NCBI GenBank assembly: GCA_024405115.1
Contig: JAKSPD010000013.1
Coordinates: 1 to 41,560, forward strand
Reading direction: 5' to 3'
Length of the DNA: 41,560 bases
From: Lachnospiraceae bacterium
GTDB taxonomy: Bacteria; Bacillota; Clostridia; Lachnospirales; Lachnospiraceae
Every line of letters begins with the position of its first letter. Within the stretch, counting starts at the first letter, position 1. Position numbers and translations under genes: made by a program. Of the stretch, positions 25,088 to 31,964 are shown piece by piece. The notes below the pieces were generated by a model. The model was given only the letters and a program-made list of their open reading frames with translations. It searched no databases and was not told the DNA's origin.

Positions 25088-26392
25088 ATGGATATGATTT
25101 CTTACAGTAAAAGAATACCTTTGACAGAAGAATATGATGTTGTCATTTGCGGCGGAGGGCCGGCAGGGATCGGTGCTTCGATTGCGGCGGCGGAATGCGG
25201 GGCAAAGGTGGCACTGGTCGAACGTTTTGCCTTTCTTGGGGGAATGGCCACAGCCGGGTATGTGAACCCCATGAGCGAGTTTTCCTATAACGGAAAGCAG
25301 GTAAGCGGCGGCATTCCCTGGCGTTTTGCCACGGAAATGGTTTCTGCGGGCGGTGCCATTGTGGAAGAACCCAGATGCAATATTTCTTTTGATCCGGAAG
25401 TGTATAAACTTGTGGCGCGGAGAATGGCGGAAAGAGCCGGCGTAAAGCTTTTTCTGAACTCCTATCTTACGGATGCCATCTATGACGGGAAAACAGCGAA
25501 GGCTGTAGTGATCGTCAATAAATCCGGAATGTTGGCGGTACGGGGAAAGGTTTTTGTGGATGCCACAGGGGATGCAGATCTTTCCTCGTTTCTTGGCGTT
25601 CCGATGCTCCCGGAGACAGGTGCCAGACAGCCGGCCAGCCTTTGTTTCTGCCTTTCCGGAGTAGATACATCATCCGAAAGGATGCACATCATTCACCAGA
25701 AAAACCACCGTTTCAACCATCAGGCCATGTGTGTGCGAGACCTGCTTTTCAAACTGAGAGAAAAGGGCGTTTTAGTCCCACAATTTGGAGGACCATGGCT
25801 GGCCACGACAATCTCCGAGGGATGTATTACGGTGAATCTTACTAGAACTTCGGTGGATGCTACCGATTATGAAGATCTGCAGAAGGCAGAAGCCGGGCTG
25901 CGTGAGGATATTTTCCGTCTGGTGGGATTCATGAAAAAGTATATTCCTGAATTTAAAGACTGTCATATTACTTCGATTGCCCAGACGGTAGGCATCAGGG
26001 AAAGCCGGAGAGTAGAAGGTATTCATGTACTGACCGGAGAAGAATATGTGCATTCCGTGCATTTTGAGGATGCGGTTGCCAGGGCCTGTCATCCCGTGGA
26101 CATTCATCTGCCGAACGGGGAGGGACAGAAGCTGACATTCCCCGAGGATGCCGGGTATATTCCTTTCCGTTCGCTGATTACCAAAGACTATCCGAACCTT
26201 CTTGTAGCGGGCCGCATTATCTCCGCAGATGAAGAGGCCTTTGCGGCAGTCCGTGTACAGGTGCCCTGTATGGAGACGGGGCAGGCTGCCGGAATTGCTG
26301 CCGCAATGTGTGCAACAGACCAGATTCCTGTGCAGGAGCTGGACGCAAAATTCGTTGTGGCAAAGGCAAAGGAGTTTGGATCTCCGCTATAA
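25088..26392 (+). CDS. FAD-dependent oxidoreductase (FAD_oxidored family)
   Basis: 434 residues. The N-terminal dinucleotide-binding motif is YDVVICGGGPAGIGASIAAA, followed by an acidic end to the second strand (VALVERF). A conserved FVDATGDADL and a C-terminal LLVAGRIISADEEA...TGQAAGIAAAM segment complete the FAD-binding fold. These match the FAD_oxidored family of cytoplasmic flavoenzymes often found in sugar and sugar-acid utilisation loci; the substrate is not known. I prefer the ATG at 25088 because the conserved protein begins there; an in-frame ATG at 25019 would add a non-conserved basic extension and lies just after the terminator. It sits between the orphan lipoprotein and glycerate kinase genes on the same strand. 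Confidence 0.85.
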   Translation: MDMISYSKRIPLTEEYDVVICGGGPAGIGASIAAAECGAKVALVERFAFLGGMATAGYVNPMSEFSYNGKQVSGGIPWRFATEMVSAGGAIVEEPRCNISFDPEVYKLVARRMAERAGVKLFLNSYLTDAIYDGKTAKAVVIVNKSGMLAVRGKVFVDATGDADLSSFLGVPMLPETGARQPASLCFCLSGVDTSSERMHIIHQKNHRFNHQAMCVRDLLFKLREKGVLVPQFGGPWLATTISEGCITVNLTRTSVDATDYEDLQKAEAGLREDIFRLVGFMKKYIPEFKDCHITSIAQTVGIRESRRVEGIHVLTGEEYVHSVHFEDAVARACHPVDIHLPNGEGQKLTFPEDAGYIPFRSLITKDYPNLLVAGRIISADEEAFAAVRVQVPCMETGQAAGIAAAMCATDQIPVQELDAKFVVAKAKEFGSPL

Positions 26393-26507
26393 AGAAGCCG
26401 GTGATCTTTCCGGCGAGCATATGCCGCGAAAGCCCTTGACATAAGGTTCATGGATCACCCTTTCCTGCCTCCCGGTATGCCGCCTTTAAAGTTCCTGCAT
26501 ATCTTTA

Positions 26508-26536
26508 TTGCGTTTTGCCGGATCTTCTTTTATGAT
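26508..26536 (+). promoter_or_regulatory. Predicted promoter of the glycerate kinase gene
   Basis: Plus strand: -35 TTGCGT (26508-26513), 17-bp spacer, -10 TATGAT (26531-26536). The ATG at 26563 is preceded by AAAAGGAG. The leader would be only about 20 nt. Confidence 0.45.
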
Positions 26537-26562
26537 TAGCAGGGAAAAGGAGATAATTTCAT

Positions 26563-27771
26563 ATGGTAAATGACGCAAAGCTTATTATAGATAATGCACT
26601 GAAAAGTGCCATGCCGGGAAATGCGGTAAAGAAGGCACTTTCCGGGATGGATCTTCAATGTAACGAGCTTGTCCTGATTGCGGCGGGAAAAGCAGCCTGG
26701 GAGATGGCAAACGCCGCATATGCGGAACTTGGCACGGCTGTAAAGCGGGGCGTGGTCGTAACAAAGTACGACCATTCAAAGGGTGCCATCGGAAACCTTG
26801 ACATCTACGAGGCCGGACATCCCGTACCGGACGAAAACAGCTATAAGGGAACTGCTGCCGCACTCGAAGCCGTAAAGGGTGCGGATAAGGTTCTTTTCCT
26901 TCTTTCAGGAGGTGGCTCCGCACTTTTTGAAAAGCCGCTCGTTCCCGCAACGGAAATGGAGGCAGTCACCAAGGCCCTTCTTGCCTGTGGTGCTGACATC
27001 GTGGAGATCAACACGATAAGAAAGCGCCTTTCAGCCGTAAAAGGCGGCCGCTTTGCAAACTACTGCGCACCCGCACATGTCTACACTGTGGTTCTTTCCG
27101 ACATCATAGGTGACCCGCTTGACATGATTGCGTCGGGCCCTGCATATCCTGATACGTCAACCTGCGAAGAGGCTCTCGAGATAATTGGGAGATATGGTAT
27201 AGAAGTATCGGCGGAAGCCGGAAAATTACTTGAAACTGAGACCCCGAAGGAACTTACAAACGTTACCACCTTTGTTACCGGAAGTGTAAGGCAGCTTTGT
27301 AAAAGTGCCTCCGAAACCGCAAAAGAGCTGGGCTACGAACCCGTTTTCCTTACAGCCTGCATGTCCTGCGAGGCCCGCGAGGCGGGAAGGTTCCTTGGTG
27401 CAGTTGCAAAGGACCATGCCCATGACGGGAAAAAGCTTGCATACATATGCGGAGGAGAGACCGTGGTTCACCTTACCGGAACCGGAAAGGGCGGCCGCAA
27501 CCAGGAGATTGCTTTAGCCGCCGCTGAGGAAATCCGCGGACTCAAAAACGTATGTGTATTTTCAGTAGGCTCTGACGGAACTGACGGCCCCACTGATGCC
27601 GCCGGCGGAATCGTCACCGGGGCTACCGCCGATGCGCTTAAGATGGACATTAAAAAAGTCCTTCAGGATAACGATGCCTACAACGCACTCAAGTCCGTGG
27701 ACGCGCTTATCATGACCGGGCCCACAGGAACGAACGTCAATGACCTGACGGTACTTCTGATCAACGGCTGA
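26563..27771 (+). CDS. Glycerate 2-kinase, GckA/MOFRL type
   Basis: 402 residues, matching the type II glycerate kinase (DUF4147/MOFRL) family that phosphorylates D-glycerate at C2 using ATP, giving 2-phosphoglycerate for glycolysis. Visible signatures are AAGKAAWEMA, GHPVPDENS, LLSGGGSALFE, IRKRLSAVKGGR, LSDIIGDPLDMIASGP, the GGETVVHLTG.GKGGRNQE segment and GSDGTDGPTDAAGG with C-terminal GPTGTNVND. Cytoplasmic. A glycerate branch fits a neighbouring sugar-acid locus in which aldol cleavage yields glyceraldehyde or tartronate semialdehyde, but its own promoter and terminator mean the link is inferential. Confidence 0.92.
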   Translation: MVNDAKLIIDNALKSAMPGNAVKKALSGMDLQCNELVLIAAGKAAWEMANAAYAELGTAVKRGVVVTKYDHSKGAIGNLDIYEAGHPVPDENSYKGTAAALEAVKGADKVLFLLSGGGSALFEKPLVPATEMEAVTKALLACGADIVEINTIRKRLSAVKGGRFANYCAPAHVYTVVLSDIIGDPLDMIASGPAYPDTSTCEEALEIIGRYGIEVSAEAGKLLETETPKELTNVTTFVTGSVRQLCKSASETAKELGYEPVFLTACMSCEAREAGRFLGAVAKDHAHDGKKLAYICGGETVVHLTGTGKGGRNQEIALAAAEEIRGLKNVCVFSVGSDGTDGPTDAAGGIVTGATADALKMDIKKVLQDNDAYNALKSVDALIMTGPTGTNVNDLTVLLING

Positions 27772-27787
27772 GAGAGTAAAAGTAAGT

Positions 27788-27822
27788 AGAACGCCTCCTG
27801 TTAAGGAGGCGTTCTTCGTTTT
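27788..27822 (+). terminator. Rho-independent terminator after glycerate kinase
   Basis: Perfect 11-bp stem AGAACGCCTCC/GGAGGCGTTCT (27788-27798 with 27805-27815), 6-nt loop, followed by TCGTTTT. Confidence 0.9.
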
Positions 27823-27829
27823 CAGGATT

Positions 27830-27855
27830 AAAAGGCGTGCGGATAACCGCACGCC
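27830..27855 (-). terminator. Rho-independent terminator after rubrerythrin
   Basis: Minus strand perfect 9-bp stem GGCGTGCGG/CCGCACGCC (27834-27842 with 27847-27855), 4-nt loop, then TTTTAA. It is back to back with the glycerate kinase terminator. Confidence 0.85.
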
Positions 27856-27885
27856 AATGGCTTTCTGTATCTTTTTCCGTGGCCC

Positions 27886-28425
27886 TTAATAATTCTCTTC
27901 CCTTACCTCGAAATAAGCCTGGGGATGGCTGCATACGGGGCATACCTCGGGTGCTTCGGTTCCCACTACCACATGTCCGCAGTTACGGCATTCCCATACG
28001 GTCACTCCGCTCTTTTTGAATACTTCCATGGTCTCAATGTTCTTAAGAAGCGCGCGGTACCTTTCCTCGTGAAGCTTCTCGATGGCCGCCACGCCACGGA
28101 ACTGTGCCGCAAGCTCGGTAAATCCCTCTTCCTCCGCTTCTCTCGCCATCCTGTCATACATGTCGGTCCACTCTGCATTTTCGACCTCGGCTGCATGAAG
28201 AAGGTTTGCGGGTGTATCGCCCAGCTCACCAAGTGCCTTGAACCAGAGCTTTGCATGCTCCTTCTCATTTTCAGCGGTCTTGAGGAACAGTGCCGCTATC
28301 TGCTCATATCCCGCCTTTTTTGCAACTGATGCGAAGTATGTGTACTTGTTTCTGGCCTGGGATTCACCTGCAAACGCCTCCCAGAGGTTCTTTTCGGTCT
28401 TTGTTCCTGCAAATTTGTTAGCCAT
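27886..28425 (-). CDS. rbr: Rubrerythrin
   Basis: 179 residues. The N-terminal ferritin-like four-helix domain (about 1-140) carries the di-iron ligand motifs ([46 protein letters not shown]). The C-terminal rubredoxin-like domain holds an Fe(Cys)4 site (CRNCG...CPVCSHP). It reduces hydrogen peroxide to water in the cytoplasm of anaerobes, taking electrons from rubredoxin-type donors. It follows the Hrb-type flavoprotein by 18 nt and is surely co-transcribed with it, so the pair probably works as an NAD(P)H-linked peroxide/oxygen reductase chain. Confidence 0.96.
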   Translation of the reverse strand: MANKFAGTKTEKNLWEAFAGESQARNKYTYFASVAKKAGYEQIAALFLKTAENEKEHAKLWFKALGELGDTPANLLHAAEVENAEWTDMYDRMAREAEEEGFTELAAQFRGVAAIEKLHEERYRALLKNIETMEVFKKSGVTVWECRNCGHVVVGTEAPEVCPVCSHPQAYFEVREENY

Positions 28426-28443
28426 TTCTTTTTCCTCCGTTTT

Positions 28444-29064
28444 CTATACGACCTTTTCAAAATCTGATGCCGGGTGCTTGCACAGGGGACATATGAAATC
28501 CTCCGGAAGCTCCTCGCCCACATATTCATATCCGCAGATGGTGCAGCGCCAGATGGTCTTCCCGTCATCTGTTTTTCCGGCTTCCTGCGGCTTTGGTTTG
28601 ATATTTTCAAAGTAATACTCGTAGGTAGCCGAACCGGCGGGGCTCAGTACCTCCATATCAGTGATTTCACCCACGAACATTGTATGCGAACCAAGGTCCA
28701 TGGACTTATCAACCCTTACTGAAAAATACGCATTTGTTCCCTCTGTCACATAAAGTATTCCGTTTCTGCCGCGGCCGGCTGCCGTGAAGTCCGCAAATTT
28801 ATCGGCAGTCTTACCTGACTGAAAACCAAAATGCTTAAAAAGTTCAAATGTCGCCTCTTTGCTTATCACGGAAACATTAAATGCGTCCGTGCGCATGATC
28901 ATGTCATGCGTGTAATTTGCCTTGTTAACACAGATGCTTATCTGATTGGGTGCCGATGCAGCCTGAATGGCGGTATTGATAATGCACCCGTTGTCCTTCT
29001 TTCCATCCCTTGCGGTAAGGACGAACAGACCGTAACTTAGCTTAAACATTGCCTTCTGATCCAT
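28444..29064 (-). CDS. Flavin reductase-rubredoxin fusion, high-molecular-weight rubredoxin (Hrb-like)
   Basis: 206 residues. The N-terminal FMN-binding flavin-reductase domain (about 1-155, with LSYGLFVLTARDG, NTAIQAASAPNQISICVNKANYTHDMI and GSHTMFVGEI) is followed by a C-terminal rubredoxin (WRCTICGYEYVG...CPLCKHPASDFE) with two CxxC iron ligands. This is the Moorella Hrb arrangement, an NADH:rubredoxin-type electron carrier feeding flavodiiron proteins or rubrerythrin. Here it directly precedes rubrerythrin. I take the ATG at 29064, with AGGAGGTGA upstream; the codon before it is TTG. Likely part of the oxygen-stress defence. Confidence 0.92.
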   Translation of the reverse strand: MDQKAMFKLSYGLFVLTARDGKKDNGCIINTAIQAASAPNQISICVNKANYTHDMIMRTDAFNVSVISKEATFELFKHFGFQSGKTADKFADFTAAGRGRNGILYVTEGTNAYFSVRVDKSMDLGSHTMFVGEITDMEVLSPAGSATYEYYFENIKPKPQEAGKTDDGKTIWRCTICGYEYVGEELPEDFICPLCKHPASDFEKVV

Positions 29065-29150
29065 CAAATCACCTCCTATGCTTATTACTGACAGACCCTG
29101 CAGATTCTCTTTTATGTGGTTACTGTCGGACCACTTTTCTTCTCTTCATC

Positions 29151-29161
29151 GGGTATTACCC
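29151..29161 (-). promoter_or_regulatory. Palindrome at the predicted start of the hrb-rbr transcript
   Basis: GGGTATTACCC is a perfect 11-bp palindrome (5+1+5) lying at about +3 to +13 of the transcript from the promoter at 29171-29198. It could be a repressor operator or a small 5' hairpin. Confidence 0.35.
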
Positions 29162-29170
29162 TTAATATGA

Positions 29171-29198
29171 AATATATAACATTAACGTTTTATGTCAA
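29171..29198 (-). promoter_or_regulatory. Predicted promoter of the hrb-rbr operon
   Basis: Minus strand: -35 TTGACA (29193-29198, perfect), 16-bp spacer, -10 TATATT (29171-29176). The leader to the ATG at 29064 is about 100 nt. Confidence 0.6.
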
Positions 29199-29217
29199 GA
29201 TGATTTTAAAAAAAGTA

Positions 29218-29246
29218 TTGACAACCACTCTTTCCAATGATACAAT
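29218..29246 (+). promoter_or_regulatory. Predicted promoter of the XRE regulator-aromatic biosynthesis unit
   Basis: Plus strand: -35 TTGACA (29218-29223, perfect), 17-bp spacer, -10 TACAAT (29241-29246). It is the best promoter match in the region; transcription would start near 29253, about 100 nt before the regulator ATG. I see no equally good promoter between here and the DAHP synthase gene. Confidence 0.75.
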
Positions 29247-29255
29247 CGGCCACGT

Positions 29256-29328
29256 TAGGAAATATATTACTTGCTTCTACGCGTATTTATAAGTAATATA
29301 TTTCTCCTAGACAGGAACCTCTCCCTGT
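29256..29328 (+). promoter_or_regulatory. Long 5'-end hairpin plus second hairpin in the XRE leader
   Basis: TAGGAAATATATTACTT (29256-29272) pairs with AAGTAATATATTTCTCCTA (29291-29309) in a 17-bp stem with a 2-nt bulge and an 18-nt loop. A smaller ACAGG/CCTGT stem (29311-29328) follows. The long stem would start within a few nt of the predicted transcript 5' end. No U-tract follows, so it is not a terminator; 5' mRNA protection or a dyad operator for the regulator are the main options. Confidence 0.6.
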
Positions 29329-29354
29329 TTACGGAAACTAAAAGAAGGCGCATC

Positions 29355-29972
29355 ATGAATAAAGAAGAACAGTCAGTTCAGAAAAAACGATTCTCCCAGA
29401 TATGGCTTACCTCCCGTACTGACGCGGGAAAAACGCAGGAATTCATGGCCATGGGCTTAGGTGTTTCAACTAAGACCGTCCAGAACTGGGAAAACGGTAT
29501 AACTTCGCCGGACCTTTTCATGGGAAGTGAATGGTTCAGGGTCCTGGGCGTGAATCCACTACCTTACTACCTCTCCTATCTATTCCCTGATCTGTTCGAA
29601 GGCCTTTCCCCTGAAAATGATGATGACGCCATTGATCAGGCGCTGATGGCACTGATCAGAAACTCGACGGCAGTTGAAAAAAGGGAGCTCCTCTTCCTTA
29701 TGGCCGGCAGACACGGAAGTCCGTGGTATTCGCTTCTTCAGCTGTTTACGGCCCACTGCCACACGAGTATGCAGTCGAGAGTTACCGCTGCACGCTCTGT
29801 ACTGGACAGTTATGAGATGGACGCGGCTGCCGGAAGACTTGTCTGCCCGTCAAACGTAAAGCCCGACATCGCGTTTTTGAAAAACGCGATTGAAGAAGGA
29901 AAAAAAGCCGTTATCGCCGGAAAAGCCGGCTATACGAATGTTATAGAAACAAACGGAGTTAAAAAAACATGA
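29355..29972 (+). CDS. XRE-type helix-turn-helix regulator preceding the aromatic operon
   Basis: 205 residues. The N-terminal XRE/Cro-type helix-turn-helix (about residues 10-60) reads TQEFMAMGLGVSTKTVQNWENG. The rest is a helical, uncharacterised domain containing GRHGSPWYSLLQLFTAHCH, with no known ligand-binding domain that I can name. The start at 29355 is chosen for AAGAAGG 6 nt upstream; the reading frame is open further upstream into the leader hairpin, without a ribosome site. Its stop overlaps the leader-peptide ATG (ATGA), and the only strong promoter before the aromatic genes is upstream of this gene. I infer that it is the first gene of the aromatic biosynthesis transcript and may regulate it or itself. 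Confidence 0.8.
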   Translation: MNKEEQSVQKKRFSQIWLTSRTDAGKTQEFMAMGLGVSTKTVQNWENGITSPDLFMGSEWFRVLGVNPLPYYLSYLFPDLFEGLSPENDDDAIDQALMALIRNSTAVEKRELLFLMAGRHGSPWYSLLQLFTAHCHTSMQSRVTAARSVLDSYEMDAAAGRLVCPSNVKPDIAFLKNAIEEGKKAVIAGKAGYTNVIETNGVKKT

Positions 29973-30061
29973 AAAACATTATCCTCATCGCAAAGATTTA
30001 TTACTGGTTCAGCTTTACCAAGAAATTCGGTAAGGTCGGTTTGCGATGCACGGAACTTTAA
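29969..30061 (+). CDS. Aromatic-rich leader peptide of the aromatic amino acid operon (30 residues)
   Basis: A 30-codon ORF whose ATG overlaps the XRE stop (ATGA) and which has GGAG 10 nt upstream. Residues 11-16 are YYWFSF, and Phe20 follows, so six of 30 residues are aromatic and all three aromatic amino acids are represented. It ends 20 nt before a strong terminator that precedes the DAHP synthase gene. This is the classical form of an attenuator leader peptide, like those of trp and phe operons of enterobacteria. A ribosome slowed at codons 11-16 by lack of charged tRNA would cover stem strand 1 and free strand 2. No family match is expected for such a peptide; the assignment rests on context and RNA pairing. 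Confidence 0.8.
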   Translation: MKNIILIAKIYYWFSFTKKFGKVGLRCTEL

Positions 30062-30119
30062 ACATGTAAAAGACACATGGGGGGTGCGGCTCAGATCGAT
30101 CTGGCCGCACTCCTTTTTT
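29986..30119 (+). promoter_or_regulatory. Ribosome-mediated transcription attenuator (1:2, 2:3, 3:4 stems)
   Basis: Three mutually exclusive pairings are readable. 1:2: CATCGCAAA (29986-29994) with TTTGCGATG (30040-30048), 9 bp perfect, enclosing the aromatic codons, with an inner CTTTACC/GGTAAGG stem (30013-30019 with 30029-30035). 2:3: 30036-30051 with 30084-30099, 14 of 16 positions paired (11 Watson-Crick, 3 G-U). 3:4: the terminator at 30081-30113 plus U-tract. Region 2 also lies within reach of a ribosome sitting at the leader stop codon (30059-30061). Stalling at Tyr/Trp/Phe codons would favour 2:3 and read-through; completing the leader would favour termination. RNA structure is inferred by eye. 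Confidence 0.75.
30081..30119 (+). terminator. Attenuator terminator upstream of aroF
   Basis: Long GC-rich stem: GGGGTGCGGC plus CAGATC pairs with GATCTG plus GCCGCACTCC (30081-30097 with 30098-30113, one bulged T at 30091, minimal loop), then six T residues (30114-30119). The DAHP synthase ATG is only 25 nt further on, leaving no room for a promoter between them. Confidence 0.9.
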
Positions 30120-30143
30120 CTTGCTTTAAACGGAGGAATATAA

Positions 30144-31145
30144 ATGATAGTTGTTCTTAAACCAGATGCGGACTGTGAAAAAAGGGACCAGCTTATTGGC
30201 TGGCTTCGGGGCATGGGGCTCGACGTCCACATTTCAACCGGAAGATTCCAGACGGTGCTTGGGCTTATCGGTGACACGGCCAGCGTTGACATGGACCTTA
30301 TCGGCAGCCTTGAAATGGTGGATTCCGTAAAAAGGGTTTCCGAAACCTTTAAAAGATGCAACCGGAAGTTTCATCCTGAGGATACCGTCGTATCCGTCGG
30401 GAACAAAAAGATAGGCGGCGGCAGTTTCTGTATGATTGCAGGCCCCTGTTCCGTGGAATCAGAGGAGCAGATAGTCTCCATTGCAAAGGCCGTAAAGGCG
30501 GCCGGCGCCGATATCCTCCGGGGCGGCGCATTTAAGCCGCGTACCTCCCCCTATGATTTCCAGGGTCTCAAGGAAGAAGGGCTGAGGCTTCTAAAGACGG
30601 CCCGTGACGAAACGGGGCTTCCCATCGTGACTGAGATTTTAAGTGTATCGGACCTTGAACTCTTTACGGATATCGACGTCCTTCAGGTGGGTGCCAGGAA
30701 CATGCAGAACTTTGACCTCCTTAAGGAGCTGGGGCATCTAAATAAGCCCGTACTTTTAAAACGCGGACTGGCCAATACCTTAAAGGAGCTTCTCATGAGT
30801 GCGGAGTACATCATGGCTAACGGAAACGAGCAGGTAATCTTATGTGAACGCGGCATCCGCACCTACAGCGACTACCTGAGAAACACCCTGGATCTTTCCG
30901 CCGTTCCTATGCTGCATGAGCTCTCGCACCTTCCGGTCATTGTTGACCCGAGCCACGCTACCGGCATGGCACGCATGGTTCCTCCCATGGCGATGGCTGC
31001 TGCCGCATGCGGTTGCGACGGACTCATCATCGAGGTACATAACGACCCTCCGCACGCGCTGTGTGACGGTGCCCAGTCGCTGAAGCCTTCGGATTATGAA
31101 AAGCTGGCCGGAAAGATATCAGCAGTCAGGGAGGCGGCATCATGA
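30144..31145 (+). CDS. aroF: 3-deoxy-7-phosphoheptulonate synthase (DAHP synthase) with N-terminal ferredoxin-like regulatory domain
   Basis: 333 residues; condenses phosphoenolpyruvate and erythrose 4-phosphate, the first step of the shikimate pathway. The N-terminal 65-75 residues form the ferredoxin-like regulatory domain of the Thermotoga-type enzyme. The barrel follows with AGPCSVES, GADILRGGAFKPRTSPYDFQG, VTEILS, QVGARNMQNF, KPVLLKRG and VDPSHATG, including the metal and substrate residues. In that enzyme class the N-terminal domain confers feedback inhibition by Tyr or Phe. The start has GGAGG 9 nt upstream, directly after the attenuator, and the stop overlaps the tyrA start (ATGA). 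First biosynthetic gene of the operon. Confidence 0.96.
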   Translation: MIVVLKPDADCEKRDQLIGWLRGMGLDVHISTGRFQTVLGLIGDTASVDMDLIGSLEMVDSVKRVSETFKRCNRKFHPEDTVVSVGNKKIGGGSFCMIAGPCSVESEEQIVSIAKAVKAAGADILRGGAFKPRTSPYDFQGLKEEGLRLLKTARDETGLPIVTEILSVSDLELFTDIDVLQVGARNMQNFDLLKELGHLNKPVLLKRGLANTLKELLMSAEYIMANGNEQVILCERGIRTYSDYLRNTLDLSAVPMLHELSHLPVIVDPSHATGMARMVPPMAMAAAACGCDGLIIEVHNDPPHALCDGAQSLKPSDYEKLAGKISAVREAAS

Positions 31146-31963
31146 CGGTAGGAATCGTGGGCCTTGGCCTTATCGGCGGGTCATTCGCAAAAGCTTTCCG
31201 CAGAAACGGCTGCATCGTCCTTGCAAGGGACACGGATTCCTCCACGATGTGGTTTGCGAAACTTAACGGAATCATCGACGGGGAACTTCATAAGGAGCAT
31301 CTTAAGGACTGTGACCTTATCCTTATCTGCACCTATCCAAAGGCCGCCATCGAATTCATGGAGGAAAACGCGGCGCATATCGGCGCAAGGCCGCTTGTCA
31401 TGGACTGCTGCGGAACAAAAAGAAAAATGGTGAAAAAGGGAACTGAACTTTCCGAAAAATACGGTTTTACATATGCAGGCGGTCACCCCATGGCGGGGAC
31501 GCAGTATTCCGGAATAAAACACTCCTCTGCTGACATGTTTACAGGCGCGCCCATGGTCATTGTCTCGTGTAATCTTTCCGTGATTACACGGGCAAGAAAA
31601 CTTCTGGAGCCGTGCGGGTTCTCACAGATAACTGCCACGACTGCAGAGGATCACGACAGGCTGATTGCCTATACCTCGCAGCTGGCACATGTGGTTTCCA
31701 GCGCATATGTAAAAAGTCCCACCGTAAGAAAACATAAGGGCATTTCCGCGGGAAGCTACAGGGACATGACTCGCGTTGCCTGCCTGAGTCCGGAGCTTTG
31801 GACTGAGTTATGCATGGATAACAGGGAACATCTTCTTTTCGAACTGGACACACTGATCAGAAACCTGAAGGCCTACAGGACAGCTCTTGTCAAGGAAGAT
31901 TCAAGTCACCTTATGGCACTTTTTGCCAAAGGCAGTGAAATTAAAAAGGAGGTTGACGGATAA
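31142..31963 (+). CDS. tyrA: Prephenate dehydrogenase
   Basis: 273 residues; oxidatively decarboxylates prephenate to 4-hydroxyphenylpyruvate, the tyrosine branch. The Rossmann motif VGIVGLGLIGGSFAKAFRR opens the protein, with the acidic LARD end of the second strand suggesting NAD preference. The GGHPMAGTQYSGIKHS segment holds the catalytic histidine region, and the helical C-terminal dimer domain follows. There is no C-terminal ACT domain, so feedback control by tyrosine may be lacking or lie elsewhere. It overlaps aroF by 4 nt (ATGA), indicating coupled translation, and is followed by aroB after 1 nt. Confidence 0.94.
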   Translation: MTVGIVGLGLIGGSFAKAFRRNGCIVLARDTDSSTMWFAKLNGIIDGELHKEHLKDCDLILICTYPKAAIEFMEENAAHIGARPLVMDCCGTKRKMVKKGTELSEKYGFTYAGGHPMAGTQYSGIKHSSADMFTGAPMVIVSCNLSVITRARKLLEPCGFSQITATTAEDHDRLIAYTSQLAHVVSSAYVKSPTVRKHKGISAGSYRDMTRVACLSPELWTELCMDNREHLLFELDTLIRNLKAYRTALVKEDSSHLMALFAKGSEIKKEVDG

Positions 31964-31964
31964 G

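Noticed and set aside
29973-30119. T-box riboswitch or TRAP site upstream of the aro operon
   Set aside because: No T-box sequence or specifier-loop layout and no run of GAG/UAG triplets was seen; the leader-peptide attenuator explains the structure better.
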